From positions 868,001 through 932,000 of the forward strand of contig JAMXDE010000014.1 in the NCBI GenBank assembly GCA_026770025.1: a stretch of DNA of 64,000 bases. The letters run 5' to 3'. The notes under the pieces are model-generated. The model had not been told where the DNA came from and made no database searches. It saw nothing but the letters and a program-made list of their open reading frames with translations. Below are positions 40,301 to 50,708 of the stretch, one piece after another. The position numbers and the translations under genes were made by a program. Position 1 is the first letter of the stretch. Each line of letters opens with the position of its first letter. The DNA is from Craspedostauros australis. Its lineage: Eukaryota > Bacillariophyta > Bacillariophyceae > Mastogloiales > Achnanthaceae.

Positions 40301-41570
40301 CAAGCTGCGGAAGCTTGCGAGATCGAATCCGGGAATTGACCCGGAGGAGCTGCTGCTGAAGCAGACGAAGGTGGAAGAAACGAACGATGATTCTTGGGAC
40401 GATATGGTGGCGATTACCAAGGTCCTCGTCGCGTACGGTTGCCTGTCCGCGAAGGTGGAGGAAGATGACGAGCAGGAAGATGATGACGGTGACGTCTTTG
40501 GCAAAAGCTTTGAGCAAAAGACGTTCCAGGTCACGCCTGCAGGAGAGGACGTGGGGATGCTCGGGTTTGAAAACTCGCTGTGGTGCTACGTGTCGATGGG
40601 CGGGACCTACGACATCACGAGGGAGTACTTGGTAGACCAATCACCATCGTTGTCACCGCCGGTGGGAGAGGAAGGAGACGAAGCGGGAGCGAATAATGAC
40701 ATCGCCCAAGCCAGTGACGATGAAGATGATGAATTCACATTTGATTTGGACGCCGACGATGACGGTTGGGCGGATGAAGACTTCGAATTTGGAATCTACG
40801 ACGCCCCAAAGAAGCAACCCAAGACAGCCTACGAGGAAACCGAGGCGCATTTGAACAACCTCCGAAATCTCGAGCCGTACGAACTCGCGGGGTACATGTC
40901 CTGCTTGGTATCGGAAGGTGCCAGAAGCGGAGGTAGCGTATCGGTCCTCGATACGTTCCAAAAGATGACTCCCAATCAACAACGGGCGGTCCAGAGCTCA
41001 CTCAACGTGATGGAGCACTTCGTCGATGTGCAGAAGAAGTTCGATCTGGATGAAAAGATTGCCAAATGTGGCTTCGACATCACCAATTGCGCCGTGGCCA
41101 CAGCATGGGCCGGTGGATGCACGTGGACTGAAGCGATGGAGATCTCTGGCGCGGCACCTGGCGATTTAGCCAGGACGCTGAGCCGGGCGTTGGACGCGGT
41201 CCGACAATTCGGTAACCTGAAGTACTCTCCCATGCGCAAGGAGGATTACGAATCCGGATCGTTGGTCGATCCATTTTCCCGGGGACTGCACCCGCACGTT
41301 CGTTCGTTATGCCGAGACGCGGCCAAGACGATGAACCGATATCCAGTGAAGGACCCACTGCCGTTCGAAGCTACGGAGGATGACATATTCGAAGACGGAG
41401 ACGAAGATGATAATGATGACGACGCAGACATTGACGGCGGCGACGACAACATCGACACTGGCAGTGAATTCGATGCCAATGAGAGTGAGAGAGTCGAAGA
41501 GGAGGCCACCAACAGCGACGAAGATGGCGAGAATGACGGCACAGAAAAGCCCTCTAGTGCTGGACCCTGA
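37326..41570 (+). CDS. Plastid-targeted Ski2-like DExH RNA helicase (ISE2-like)
   Basis: Large RNA helicase, 1414 residues from ATG 37326; another in-frame ATG at 37266 adds 20. The chosen start gives MARMGFSCALLTVLWSTNTLFAKGF, a signal peptide ending in a Phe-containing plastid site. Motifs: FDFPLDDWQLLAGGEILKG, Walker A APTGSGKT (143-150), TTPLKALSNQKY, STGDTSIN, VMTTEVYRN, the DEFH box (258-261) in VVLDEFHYMGQPGRGGVWEE, and SATLPNA. A basic insert holds AIVFIFSRAGCNQAAE; the second RecA domain has GVGSHHAGMLPAHK, FATETLAAGINMPARSTV and QMSGRAGRRGMD. A C-terminal DSHCT-like region ends in an acidic tail. DE(F/C)HYM with RGxVWEE is typical of cyanobacterial and plastid Ski2 helicases; plant ISE2 acts in chloroplast RNA processing. 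Intronless. Confidence 0.9.
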   Translation: MARMGFSCALLTVLWSTNTLFAKGFAIHGTKAESHLHQDRPHQRNGQTPHPIMHRQPRHQSILQRNVQSQSADPSQDAAVEDADNDNYHGSEDSGEGNDYAMDRSTIQLGKDELADKFDFPLDDWQLLAGGEILKGHNVVVCAPTGSGKTVVGEMALHTAYNEGLEGIYTTPLKALSNQKYSELRQVFGSQHVGLSTGDTSINRRNARVTVMTTEVYRNIAWRASGRSSDENRTAVVQEVDSIYPVNDLNDNAVVVLDEFHYMGQPGRGGVWEECIITSPKHTQIVGLSATLPNAAQLAEWIEGVTGRKTVLIEAPGARPVPLRYTYATREGLFPLFRNPDAGPGAPLGLLGYRGDGVPPTSTEAKKPKRRRGKGNFVSEYDEMIALDESDDKIPRGLQVNPALRAAAQRRMQRVNRSLEQQRQRQRKPWEDESSDRLYKVDKRRKMSPREERRERERLLKREMRKAVPSMPVLLTRMKQKKLLPAIVFIFSRAGCNQAAETIVNYSEGPRDPTRDVLFGDETDGSSGRPQRKKSRPTRQRGRHQPEATDDVFRDQNGRTFRPGSDQLSDDVIKAMMDGDGAEMEEYDDTSVLAQHNWDFYASAGFLEYHEVESVASRITQFNEDNPEISFDDSASKQFMFGVGSHHAGMLPAHKAFVETVYRAGLMKAVFATETLAAGINMPARSTVICALAKRGDSSAMNLLETANLLQMSGRAGRRGMDTDGTCVIVATPFESHEDAALILTNPIKPVVSQFRPSYSLTVNLVRRGRGKLDVAKNLVRNSFAMWEKRQLELSISSANQHEGVEEILESSSHEKFMGLLVDTLQRLIDRKNPNYDIGKLKSMVSVLKDRDLLKSCSKQFIGKSRSFELETTTLSYLQSELSDLEQNQPPAVFEGEGGDSVMELFEGDRAAMLEQIENQEERVKSAAKEIKRHPYNRVAIVANELMEGDSEDGRNLLAALRKLRKSSDDDVQMLSPRDLSTFAKSTIVIRRKLRKLARSNPGIDPEELLLKQTKVEETNDDSWDDMVAITKVLVAYGCLSAKVEEDDEQEDDDGDVFGKSFEQKTFQVTPAGEDVGMLGFENSLWCYVSMGGTYDITREYLVDQSPSLSPPVGEEGDEAGANNDIAQASDDEDDEFTFDLDADDDGWADEDFEFGIYDAPKKQPKTAYEETEAHLNNLRNLEPYELAGYMSCLVSEGARSGGSVSVLDTFQKMTPNQQRAVQSSLNVMEHFVDVQKKFDLDEKIAKCGFDITNCAVATAWAGGCTWTEAMEISGAAPGDLARTLSRALDAVRQFGNLKYSPMRKEDYESGSLVDPFSRGLHPHVRSLCRDAAKTMNRYPVKDPLPFEATEDDIFEDGDEDDNDDDADIDGGDDNIDTGSEFDANESERVEEEATNSDEDGENDGTEKPSSAGP

Positions 41571-42095
41571 CTCGGTGCGATGCTTTGGAGTATTCAGGAA
41601 TAAATCTATCGTATAGTATTCTATCGTACTCGTATGGTACTACATATTCTGACGATTTCGCAAGCCATTACAGTGGATGTGGCGGTCGTTGGAGCTGCGC
41701 CGGGTCCATTCTACCAATTGACAATGCACGTGACGCACACGATACAATACTCGGACTAAATCGTGCAAGCCATTCTGAGCGCTCGTGATACTTTGCCCCC
41801 ACTATGATGTTGCAAAAGATCGCAGCATGCGTCGGCGCTCTTCTCGAAACGAAACCCCGCATGTTCGACGGACAGCTTCAGCTATCATGAGAAGCGTTCA
41901 TACGTGCAGTACGCATCGTTGACGGAGTTCCAAAGGCGTGCAGTCAGTCATGATGCATACCGTTCCATTCATCGTGCCATTCAATGGTGACAGTATTGTG
42001 TGATGGAATGGCATGATCCCAGATTTCATCACAGTAACAACAAGGGATGGATGAATGACATAATGTGAGGCAACGGATGTGATAGCATTCTGGTG
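41571..42095. other. Convergent 3' intergenic region
   Basis: 525 bp between the stops of the helicase and Nudix genes. AT-richer than the coding flanks, with TATCGTAT-type repeats near 41605-41640. Nothing else recognised. Confidence 0.35.
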
Positions 42096-42953
42096 TCATT
42101 TGCGCTGGAGAAAGCATAAGGGGAAGTAAGGGATGCCAAAGTCAAAGTCAAAGTCAAGGACAGTGTTGATGTGAATGCCATGGCCGACTTCAACACAGCT
42201 TTCGCCACAAATCGAATGTAGGTTGGCAAGTCCTTTCCAAGGCATGCGTTCAGACACATGCACGAACGTGGCTTGGGGTATGGTTGGAGTCGGGTATAAC
42301 GCGTCACAGGGACACGACCCATTTTCCAGACTCACCATAAGACCTCCTGCTGTGCCATTTTCAGCCGCGGAAAGGCCTTCCTGCTGTGTTGCATGCGATA
42401 CTGATGACGATTCATCCCTGGTGAAGAAATCCGAGTCAGCCACTTCGAGCATGTAGAACACGCGGCTCTTGAAGAGATTATTGGGAAGATCCAGCTGGTT
42501 GGGATGATCTTCGCCGACCGAATCATTCTCCAGCGGAACTGGCCGCAAGCGTCCCAATTGTGACCTGACATCGATGCCCGTTTCCTCAAACAGCTCTCGA
42601 GCGCATCCACGACGTGCCGCGATCTGGAGGCACCCTCGTTTCGAGTTGGTTTGGCTCGATGCCGCCTCGAACTCAAAGTCATCGACATGGCCTCCCGGAA
42701 GCTGGTAGTGGACGGGCTTCGTCAACTTCCTCGTGCACTTGAGCAGCAGCAATCCATGCTCACGATGATGCACGAATGCAAATCCACGGAAATCGTGTTC
42801 TTTCCAGAATGGCTGACTCTCTTGCGTTGCCTTGTTGGCCTCATTCGTTGGGGTGTCGTTGCTTGTCGCGAAGGCTGCGATATCCCGCTCAGCAGCTTCC
42901 GCCTGGCGACATTTCGAGAGAAGTGCTTCAAATGAGAGTGACCCGTCTGCCAT
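42096..42953 (-). CDS. Nudix hydrolase with interrupted Nudix box
   Basis: 285 residues from the ATG at 42953. A Nudix fold is indicated by FRGFAFVHHREHGLLLLKC, YQLPGGHVDD (Gly87-Gly88 starts the box) and the catalytic helix AARRGCARELFEETGIDV (R119-E120, E123-E124). Metal-binding Glu residues of REUxEExGU are intact. Between the Gly pair and the helix there is an insert of roughly 17 residues (FEFEAASSQTNSKRGCLQ), longer than the standard GX5EX7RE spacing. That places it with Nudix proteins having an expanded loop, or the family Glu of GX5E is in the insert. Later blocks are FKSRVFYMLEV and a C-terminal hydrophobic end. Substrate cannot be told. A small intron is possible but no good splice pair is seen. 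Confidence 0.75.
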   Translation of the reverse strand: MADGSLSFEALLSKCRQAEAAERDIAAFATSNDTPTNEANKATQESQPFWKEHDFRGFAFVHHREHGLLLLKCTRKLTKPVHYQLPGGHVDDFEFEAASSQTNSKRGCLQIAARRGCARELFEETGIDVRSQLGRLRPVPLENDSVGEDHPNQLDLPNNLFKSRVFYMLEVADSDFFTRDESSSVSHATQQEGLSAAENGTAGGLMVSLENGSCPCDALYPTPTIPQATFVHVSERMPWKGLANLHSICGESCVEVGHGIHINTVLDFDFDFGIPYFPLCFLQRK

Positions 42954-45641
42954 GTCGGCTGATTCTGGATAGAATACGAGAATAACTATCGTATTATATG
43001 AAGCGAGTTGTCGTTGCTTCCGTGTTGGCTATAGCTATAGCTATAGCTGTGGCTGTGGTTGTAGCGGCACTCCATTTCCGTCGTCGCCATCATGATCATC
43101 GCCAACCGCAACAAGCTCAGCCATGAGCATCGACAGAAGGAACGAGAAGGACCACCAACCCTTTTCTGTTGCGATGTTGACACCAACCACAAGGCTGTAC
43201 TTTCGGCGACAGAGAATCTCTTTTGGGTCTTGGATGCTGAACCTCTTCTACATCTCTGCAAACATCGGAAGGCTCACAACATGCAATACTTCAGGACATC
43301 GAACATTCACAAAGAACTACTTCCGAGCGCAACGAAGCTGCGGGATGACGTCACGATTCTGATTTCCGATTGGGACATCGAGACAAAACGAAAGAGAACG
43401 AGGATGACGAAAGGACAACAATTGAGCCACGGATGTCCGGCCAATCCTGAGTCCGGGTTGGTGACAAAAGTTGCCGAGCAGCGACACCAACACAGACATC
43501 GTCAACAAGACACATCATTGCACAAGAAGTCTTGATTCGGATTGGCATGACGTTTCGCTCCAAAAGTCTGTTTGGTTGTGCTCCCATCACTCTGGGGCCA
43601 CCCTGTCCCAACCCAAACAGAACATGGATGTCAATGTCAGAGAGACACCATGAGCGCCACATGCATTCACTTGAGAGCCGCCACGAAATGCCCAAAGCAT
43701 CAGACACGATGCGAGACGTCATGCTATCGTGGTGACAATTTCGACAACTTGCAGGTTCGTTGCTGGCTTGGTGAAGCTCCCATGTCATCCAGTTGTGCCA
43801 ACTCCGTCTCCATCTCTGTGTGTGTCTCCTCGTCTTTTACCGGAAGTTTGGAGCCTGGAGATGTGAAAAGCCGAGACCCGCGACGGCATCGCTGAAACCT
43901 TGTTGTCGTCATGCTTATTTGTTGGCCATGGTCTAATCGTGGTCCGTGCGCAGCTCCCCCTCTGTTTCCCAACTTGTCCGGTTTCGCGGTTGTGCCGTTT
44001 CCGGGGACAGTTCGCAACATCGAAACCGCCTCCGCCAACCACGTGGGTGTCCGTGTCAACATTGGCACCAGCAACATGGGAGCAACACGAAAACCAGTGA
44101 ATGATTCGGCTCGGGGATCAGCTGAGATGCCGAAACCTTGCCGAGACGATGATGTGGACGAGCAACGAGCGAAGAGAGCACAACTCCTCGCCAAGGGCCA
44201 CCTTGTGAAGCATGAGGCCGGGATGAAAGCAGAGTAAATGTCGGACAGATTATTGTGCTTTCTCTGTTCCGCACCCACCTCAACGTCTGCATCGGCCGTT
44301 TCCTTCCTGAGGCACGCATCACCACACAAGACGCAACTTGCATCCGTGTTCGCTGTGATGATGTGGTGGTCAATTTGTCCCTCGCGTTCGCAGCTATCTC
44401 CAGACGTTGGTGTTGTGAGGGTCACCAACCCACATCCTTATGGAACTTTGCGTGCTGTGTTAGTCGCGTCAATCGACTTGGCTTGGCTGTGTTGCGACAA
44501 TCGGAGTGCGCCATTGACAGCTTTGTCACGATGTGTGACATTCTTTCTTACTGTCGCAGGTCTGTACGTCGCCCGTGGGCTGTTGAAATCCAAGAATTAT
44601 GGCAGACCCGTATATTCTCTGGGCCGGTAGCACGGCCCTGATCTTATTTTCTCGTCTTGCGGACGTCTTGTACATGTCGTATCACGCATCAGATTATGTG
44701 TTGGGCTCGCTTCAGGAGGTTTCGTAATGTTCTGTACTTTCGGACACAGAAGAACAGTTGTGTCGGGCGGAGCAAGTGCTTTCGCGCCACGAAATCTCGG
44801 AGAAATAGTTGTGCGAATATCGAGCATAAGTACATCTTGTGAAGAATAGCCATAGTTGTTGGTTTATGGCCCCTTGGACACTTTGGGAAATTCCAAAGCG
44901 CGCAAGTACATTTGCAGACAAATTGATTTGTCGACGACATACGTACACGATACTGCGTAGCGCAGTAGGACAAAATGCAAGCGCAGAGCTTAGCCAAACA
45001 GGCCAAGATTCGATGGTTCGACAATCCAGTTGGACACAAACCGCGAAATGACAAATTTCTTTGTACTTAACGACAAGCGCTTTGAACTACCACGTACAAA
45101 GAGCTCTGTTTGACGGCACGTACGAGGATACGTACGGTGGGATTGATTGGGTGTTCTCGCCGTGATGCGACAACTCGCTGGTGGGGCTTGGTTGCCGCTT
45201 TGAGCGAGGGCATTTCTTGGTCGGATTCGCGATCGCGAGGGAACGAAGACGCCCAACCGCGGACATCCAAGGCAACGCTTCTGCCCCCTCTGTCTGTCCC
45301 AACGTGTCGCCGTGTTTTTTGGCTCCGAAGGGAGGAGAATTGTCGCGGCAGTGAAGCGCAGTTTGGTGTGACAGCTACACAGAAACTGCGCGATGTGCCT
45401 TGGAACGTGCACTTCCCTCACGCGCAGAAACACTGTTGGACCGCGTTGGGCCGCGTTGGACAGTGCGAGGCCCCCTCGTTGCAACACGTACCAACGTGTT
45501 GTGCACAACGACGTCTTCCACATCATTTGGTGGTCCTCCACCGTTCTTCTCATAAAAAATTGCAAACTCGCTCTCGACTCCTCCGCAGCCACCACATTCA
45601 GCAATCACACAACACCAACAACAGTGATAGCCATAGCAACC
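42954..45641. other. 2.7-kb gene-poor interval
   Basis: Between the Nudix and HSF start codons. It contains a short GCTATA tandem run near 43029-43045 and a loosely basic ORF ending at 44237 (QRAKRAQLLAKGHLVKHEAG), whose family I do not recognise. Codon quality of the ORFs on either strand is unlike the neighbouring genes. No repeat with clear ends was found. Confidence 0.35.
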
Positions 45642-47036
45642 ATGAGCACCAAGATGAACAGCAGCAGCTCCAACAACAGCAAGAACGAAGACATGAGCGG
45701 AAGCAGCAACATGGAAGAGTATGAGGATGACTGCCAGGCCATCTTCCCGCAACGCCTCATGAACATCCTTTCGGACGAGAGCAACACCGATGCCATCTGC
45801 TGGTTGCCGCACGGCCGCGCCTTCATCATCCGCAACCGCAAGTCCTTCGCCGAGAAGGTCATGCCCAAGTACTTCTCCCGCAAGTCCAAGTACAGCAGCT
45901 TCACCCGCAAGCTCAACCGATGGTGAGTCCAAGCGCATCGTTCTCTTTTCTTGCTGGTGGGGACCGTTTGTGCTCTCCGCTTGCGAAACTTTCGTTTCTC
46001 TTTGCGACATATTCGTGCTTCTGCACTACTTGCACCTGCATCTTCTGCAATGCCTATTGTTTAGCTCACACCTTCAACCACATTCGAACCTCCATGCAAC
46101 AACGATGATCGCGCTTTGACTCTCTTCACCAACAGGGACTTCCAACGCGTCTCCAGCGGGCCAGAACTTGGCGCCTACTACCACGAGTTCTTCCTCCGCG
46201 ACAAGCCGCAGCTGGCTGCGCAGATGTTCTGCAAGAACCAGCGCACCAAGATGGCCATGTCCACTCCGACCGTCTCTCCAGCATCGGCACTCATGAACGC
46301 CAACACTGCTGGAACCGCCAACGTCGCAAAGAACGTTCCATCCGACAGCGAGACCGTCAACAACGCCAGCATCAGCAGCAACAACGCGAACAACAACGCC
46401 AACGCCAACAAGTACAACATCCCAGCAACCGCGCCTGCCATCAACCCGCTCTTCCAGGAACAGAAGATGCTCGAGCAGAAGCTCTCCACCGGCGGTTCCA
46501 TGGACATCATGCAGCTCTACCTCGCAGGACAGGGCATGGACCGCCAGACTCGCATGCTGGTGGAACGCCAGCTGCTCTTCATGAAGCAGCAGCAGCAGCT
46601 GGAGCAGCTCAAGCAGTCCCAGTTGCAGCAGCAAAAGCAGCAGCAGCAGAACTCGCTTGCTGCCAACCAGGGAGCCTCCCTGCCATCGCAGCAGAACATC
46701 CAAAGCCAGCTGCTCAACATCCTCACGGAGAAGAACGCGGACATCAACCGCATCATCCAGAACACCAACTGCGTCGCCAACAACGCCAACGCCGTTCGAC
46801 CATTCCTCATGGGCAGCGCCATGGCCAACCTGTCTGCCGCCGCCGTGGCGGCTCCAGTGTCCGCAGCCAACGCCAACTTCGATCCAGTTGCCTTGCGCCA
46901 GCAGATGCGCGAGATCCAAGCTCACAAGCAACAGCAGGCCCGCATGCTGCAGATCCAGCAGCTCATGGCTGCCAACCTGCAACGCCAGCAGCGCAAGAGC
47001 AGAAAGTCCAACAACTTCCGCGCTTCTGCTGCCTAA
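45642..47036 (+). CDS. Heat shock transcription factor (HSF-type, 1 intron)
   Basis: 393 residues. Exons 45642-45922 and 46136-47036; the 213-bp intron (gtgagt...cag, phase 2) splits Trp94. HSF DNA-binding domain at about 31-118: CQAIFPQRLMNILSDESN, WLPHGRAFIIRNRKSFAEKVMP, YFSRKSKYSSFTRKLNRW (recognition helix), then DFQRVSSGPELGAYYHEFFLRDKP. The intron falls in the Trp following the recognition helix. The rest is Asn/Gln/Ala-rich (NNANNNANANKYN; QQQQLEQLKQSQLQQQKQQQQ) with no clear HR-A/B leucine zipper beyond the Gln-rich helix at about 270-315. This short, GAYYHEFF-bearing HSF type is strongly expanded in diatoms (from memory). Target genes are unknown. Confidence 0.93.
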
Positions 47037-48998
47037 GCACCCTGCATCCCCCACAACACACAAGTACACACACAGACCATACCAACGCAACCGCCGAACA
47101 CTCACAACGCGAGTCCTCGCGTTGGCCTGGGCAGCACCAGCAGCGCTCATTGGCGTGTCCGAGTGATCTATTCAAACTTAGCACGTGGCACAATCTTGGT
47201 GCCTTCCTGTTGCAGGAGATTGGAGTGTGATGATAGACAATCGATGATAGACCGCGGAGCTCTCTCCCATGGGAAGCTGGAGAGGTACAGCAAATGTGTA
47301 GCTCTGCATACATTTTTGAGCTGGAATAACAACAACACTAATACAATTATATGAAACGAATGAAACCACTGCTCTATTCGTGCGCTACTGGACTTGCCAG
47401 GGTTTCTTTTGACATCGGCTGCGCAACGAAACAGGCTGCGGAGCAGGACGGCCAAGCATCGTTGCAACATCACGATCACTGGCCCACCGGCTTTCGCAGC
47501 CACAACTGTCTCCCGTTGTACCCCTGAGTCTTCTTCGAGATTCCCCACAGGAACACCCACACCAACAAGGACATCTCCCCGGACAAGTGCGTCATCACAC
47601 TCGTACCTGTGGTATGCAATGCACAAGCCTTGTTGTTGCTGATGTTGATGTTGTCGTTGATGTTGTCGTTGATGTTGTTGATGGTGGCGGATGCGCCACA
47701 GCGGGGAGTGATGCATTCGAAATCAGAGACTCTGCTCTGCTCTCACTCTCTGGAGTGGGGCAGACAGAGGAGAGCGTTCCATCCTCTCACGAGGCAAAGG
47801 CGGAAGTTGCCATCGTGGCCACTTGAGCGATGAATGGTGTGTCGAAGTACCACCGTCATAGTAGTGGCCATGAGAAAAGCACACCTCGGCAGCCAATGTC
47901 CGGGTGTGCTAATTTGGCGCCAGAACTTCCGGTTCTTCCTTCCGTACCAACATGGTGGAGGCGGGTGTCACAGCGCGAGATTGGTCCAGCGCAGCGTGGT
48001 TGACAGAACATCCGGCAGATCTACTACTGGTTTGACTGGTGTGTCATGCAAGTACTTATGTGCAAGAGTAGTCAACCTTAGGTACGTTTAGGTTTGCTGG
48101 TAGGTCGCGTGGTCTGCTCCGTGTGATCGTATGTACGCAAAGGATGGTGTGGGAGGCATCGCCGTTGCGCCTTGAATGATGCGGCAGCAAGGTAATCAAT
48201 CGTGCATCCATTTCGAGGGTTGGGCATTCCGAAGATGCTGCTGAGATGCCGCCATCCATGTTGAAGTCCCCAACCAAGGGAGAATTGTTACGAGCCTTCC
48301 TTCAAGGACACAATGTCTGCCGTCGCTTCTGTCCGATCTGTGAGATCCCGCAAAGCCACGAGAATGCCCTTGCTTGCATTGCTACGAGTAGCATGGATGC
48401 CATCTTGTCCACATCCAGAACCGGCCCTGTTTCTTCTTGCGGCATGTCCATGTTGTCGCTGAACGTTGATGTTTGACTCCGCGTACCGTACGAGTACGTA
48501 CATGTTGTTCCCAAAACGGACTCTCGTGTTTGCATTCAACGATCGACCGTGGCAGAAGCCGAAATGGTTGGCCCTCGCACAGTATGGAGGTTGACACATG
48601 CGCATGAGGTGACGGCGCACCCATTAGTCGACGGATGGTTGACTTGGAGAGCATCCTCGCTTTGCTTCCCCGCGCTCAGATCAGACAACTACCATCGGCC
48701 AATTCACATTGTGGGCGTTCAGCTACCACTACTTGCGGTGGGTCACGATGAGCTCTCTGAAAGTGCGTCAACTTGAGGATTCGGTGTGATTCTTGCTCAC
48801 ATTCTCCAAGCTGTGGCATCGTACGAGTAAGTCCCAATCACCTCCACACCGTCATGGCACGGTACAGATCCAATTCGGTGCTTGGATGGATGCGTCGCTA
48901 TTCCCTCTGTCGAAATGACAAGTCGCCGACAACGGACATCGGCGAACAGCGGCCTCTCTCGCTCGCTCTCTTTCTTCCTTCATCCCCGCTCTTGATGT
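47037..48998. other. 2.0-kb gene-poor interval (convergent)
   Basis: Between the stops of the HSF and GT61-like genes. Contains a small minisatellite at 47646-47678 and an E2F-like TTTGGCGCCA at 47913-47922. The ORFs present have no recognisable domain. Confidence 0.35.
47646..47678 (+). repeat. 12-bp minisatellite TGATGTTGTCGT
   Basis: Two perfect units followed by a 9-bp partial unit, in a TTG/GTT-rich stretch. Confidence 0.75.
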
Positions 48999-50708
48999 TT
49001 AGAACCAGTAGTCGTAGCTGTTCTCGCGCAAGATACCATCCAGCTCATGCTTCACGAGCAGCAGCAGCGCGTCGGAATCCACCTGCGAATCCATCGTGTT
49101 GCGCGGGAACCAATGCACGCGAAGGTAGGCAAGGTTGTTGTACAAATCCCAATCCAGCCGCGCTGGGAGATTCGTGTACTTGTTGTTGACCACGCCACCG
49201 GTCTCCTTGTAGTAGATCAGCACGCTGGCTTGCTTGGGCAGGAACATGGCCGTGACCGAGCCTCCTCCGCAGCCCGTGATGAAGATGGATGTCTGACTGG
49301 CAATCTCCATCTGCTCCTTCAACGTGAGATCCTTGAAGATGTAGGATTCGACAGAAACGAAGTTGGGATTGAAGGCGTTTCTGAGCAGCTCGATTTGCTG
49401 GCGAAAGTCGACGCTGCGGTTGGGAATGTCGGATGACTTTTCAGAGAACACGATGCGGAATGGTGCGGCGAGCTTGGTGTGCGGATCGACTCCGATGTTC
49501 GTCAGCATGAAGTTGCGAAAGTCGTACAGCATGCCACCTCGGCCATGATTGTGCGTCGTGGCGTAATCCCTCTCATCCCAGCCGTGCGATTTGTCCGTGC
49601 CGTGATCGGTAAGACCGCCTATGCCGACAACGGCATGACGCGAGCAGACGAGGGATGACTTCGGCTGCTCGCCATTGCCGTTCTTCATCTTGACGGCGGC
49701 ATCGGCTGTCGATGCCAGCGTGTGCTCGTATTCCGTTCCCACCATGAGCGGCAGGAACTTGTTCTGCATGGCTTTGCAAGCCTCCCTCTTGTCATCCCTC
49801 CAATCGCAGGATGCCCACAGCCCTCGTTCCCCCGACAACACGTAACGCATCATCAGCAAATGGCTTCCTTTGTCGAGCTGGAACATCGTCAGCAGCGTGT
49901 AGATCGGGAGGAAGTCATCCCACACCAAGTGTCCCGGATTGGCCCCGTTGAGGCTGTGGAAGGGCGCCATCACGACGCTGGATGGCAGTTCGTAGAATGA
50001 TGTCATCTCATCAAGCGGCGTGGTCTGGATGCGCGGCGACCATTCCAGACGAGGTATGCCGCTCTCCTTCCACGTCCATTTCTGGTTGATGCCACCGATC
50101 GACATGGTGTTGGTTTGATTGTGCGCTCGCTTCATGTACGACTGCGAGACATCCATGAAGGGCCTGTCCACCAGCTTTTCGTAGATCGTCTCATCCTTGG
50201 GAGGTTGGAAGATGACAAAGTCCCTCCGCGTTACATCGAAGCAGAAGAATGAGAACTTGCAGGATCGCTGCATCCATGCCTTTTCGTTCTGGTAGTTCTC
50301 GCCGATGCAATGGGATGTCGAGAATGCACGCTCGCGCTCGGTGTACTTCAGCGGAAAGCCGAGGAACTCGGCATCGGCGTCCGCAAAGTTGAGGGGCGGT
50401 CTCGGATTTCTCTGTTCCTTGTTCACTCTATCTCCGCCCGTGATTGATGAAGCGTCCATTTCAGTGCGACGACTGTTTTGGTTGGCGGAGTCCTTTTGCT
50501 GAGGAAGGAAGGGACTTGCACCATTTGCGCCATTGCCAACAACAGGCTGATTTGAAAAGCGGATCCCCACATGGAAGATGGCGATCTGAACCAGAATGAG
50601 CCCGGTTCCGAACACTGCGATGGGTGAACACCTGATGAGCGAGGATGACTGATGTGTTCTGCCTGCGCCGGACTTCGCCCCTCCTCCAGTTGCGCTCTGT
50701 CGTCGCAT
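48999..50708 (-). CDS. GT61-like glycosyltransferase, type II membrane protein
   Basis: 569 residues from ATG 50708; the upstream extension starts only at TTG. A short basic cytoplasmic tail (MRRQSATGGGAKSGAGRTHQ) is followed by one transmembrane helix at about 26-47 (CSPIAVFGTGLILVQIAIF), as in Golgi glycosyltransferases. The luminal part contains NPGHLVWDDFLPIYTLL and FRIVFSEKSSDIPNRSVDF. Its best landmark is LTLKEQMEIASQTSIFITGCGGGSVTAMFLP, which matches the C-terminal GT61/DUF563 pattern (EQM..A...I..G.HGAG..N..F.P) with the His-Gly-Ala-Gly replaced by Cys-Gly-Gly-Gly. GT61 enzymes add xylose, arabinose or GlcNAc to proteins or polysaccharides; donor and acceptor are unknown here. Confidence 0.75.
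   Translation of the reverse strand: MRRQSATGGGAKSGAGRTHQSSSLIRCSPIAVFGTGLILVQIAIFHVGIRFSNQPVVGNGANGASPFLPQQKDSANQNSRRTEMDASSITGGDRVNKEQRNPRPPLNFADADAEFLGFPLKYTERERAFSTSHCIGENYQNEKAWMQRSCKFSFFCFDVTRRDFVIFQPPKDETIYEKLVDRPFMDVSQSYMKRAHNQTNTMSIGGINQKWTWKESGIPRLEWSPRIQTTPLDEMTSFYELPSSVVMAPFHSLNGANPGHLVWDDFLPIYTLLTMFQLDKGSHLLMMRYVLSGERGLWASCDWRDDKREACKAMQNKFLPLMVGTEYEHTLASTADAAVKMKNGNGEQPKSSLVCSRHAVVGIGGLTDHGTDKSHGWDERDYATTHNHGRGGMLYDFRNFMLTNIGVDPHTKLAAPFRIVFSEKSSDIPNRSVDFRQQIELLRNAFNPNFVSVESYIFKDLTLKEQMEIASQTSIFITGCGGGSVTAMFLPKQASVLIYYKETGGVVNNKYTNLPARLDWDLYNNLAYLRVHWFPRNTMDSQVDSDALLLLVKHELDGILRENSYDYWF

Noticed and set aside
43724-44428. 234-codon minus-strand ORF in the gene-poor interval
   Set aside because: Composition is unlike neighbouring proteins, no domain or splice partner is visible, and several overlapping ORFs of equal quality exist.
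47168-47716. 182-codon minus-strand ORF between the HSF and GT61-like genes
   Set aside because: Its N-terminus is a translation of the TGATGTTGTCGT minisatellite, and the rest has no recognisable feature.
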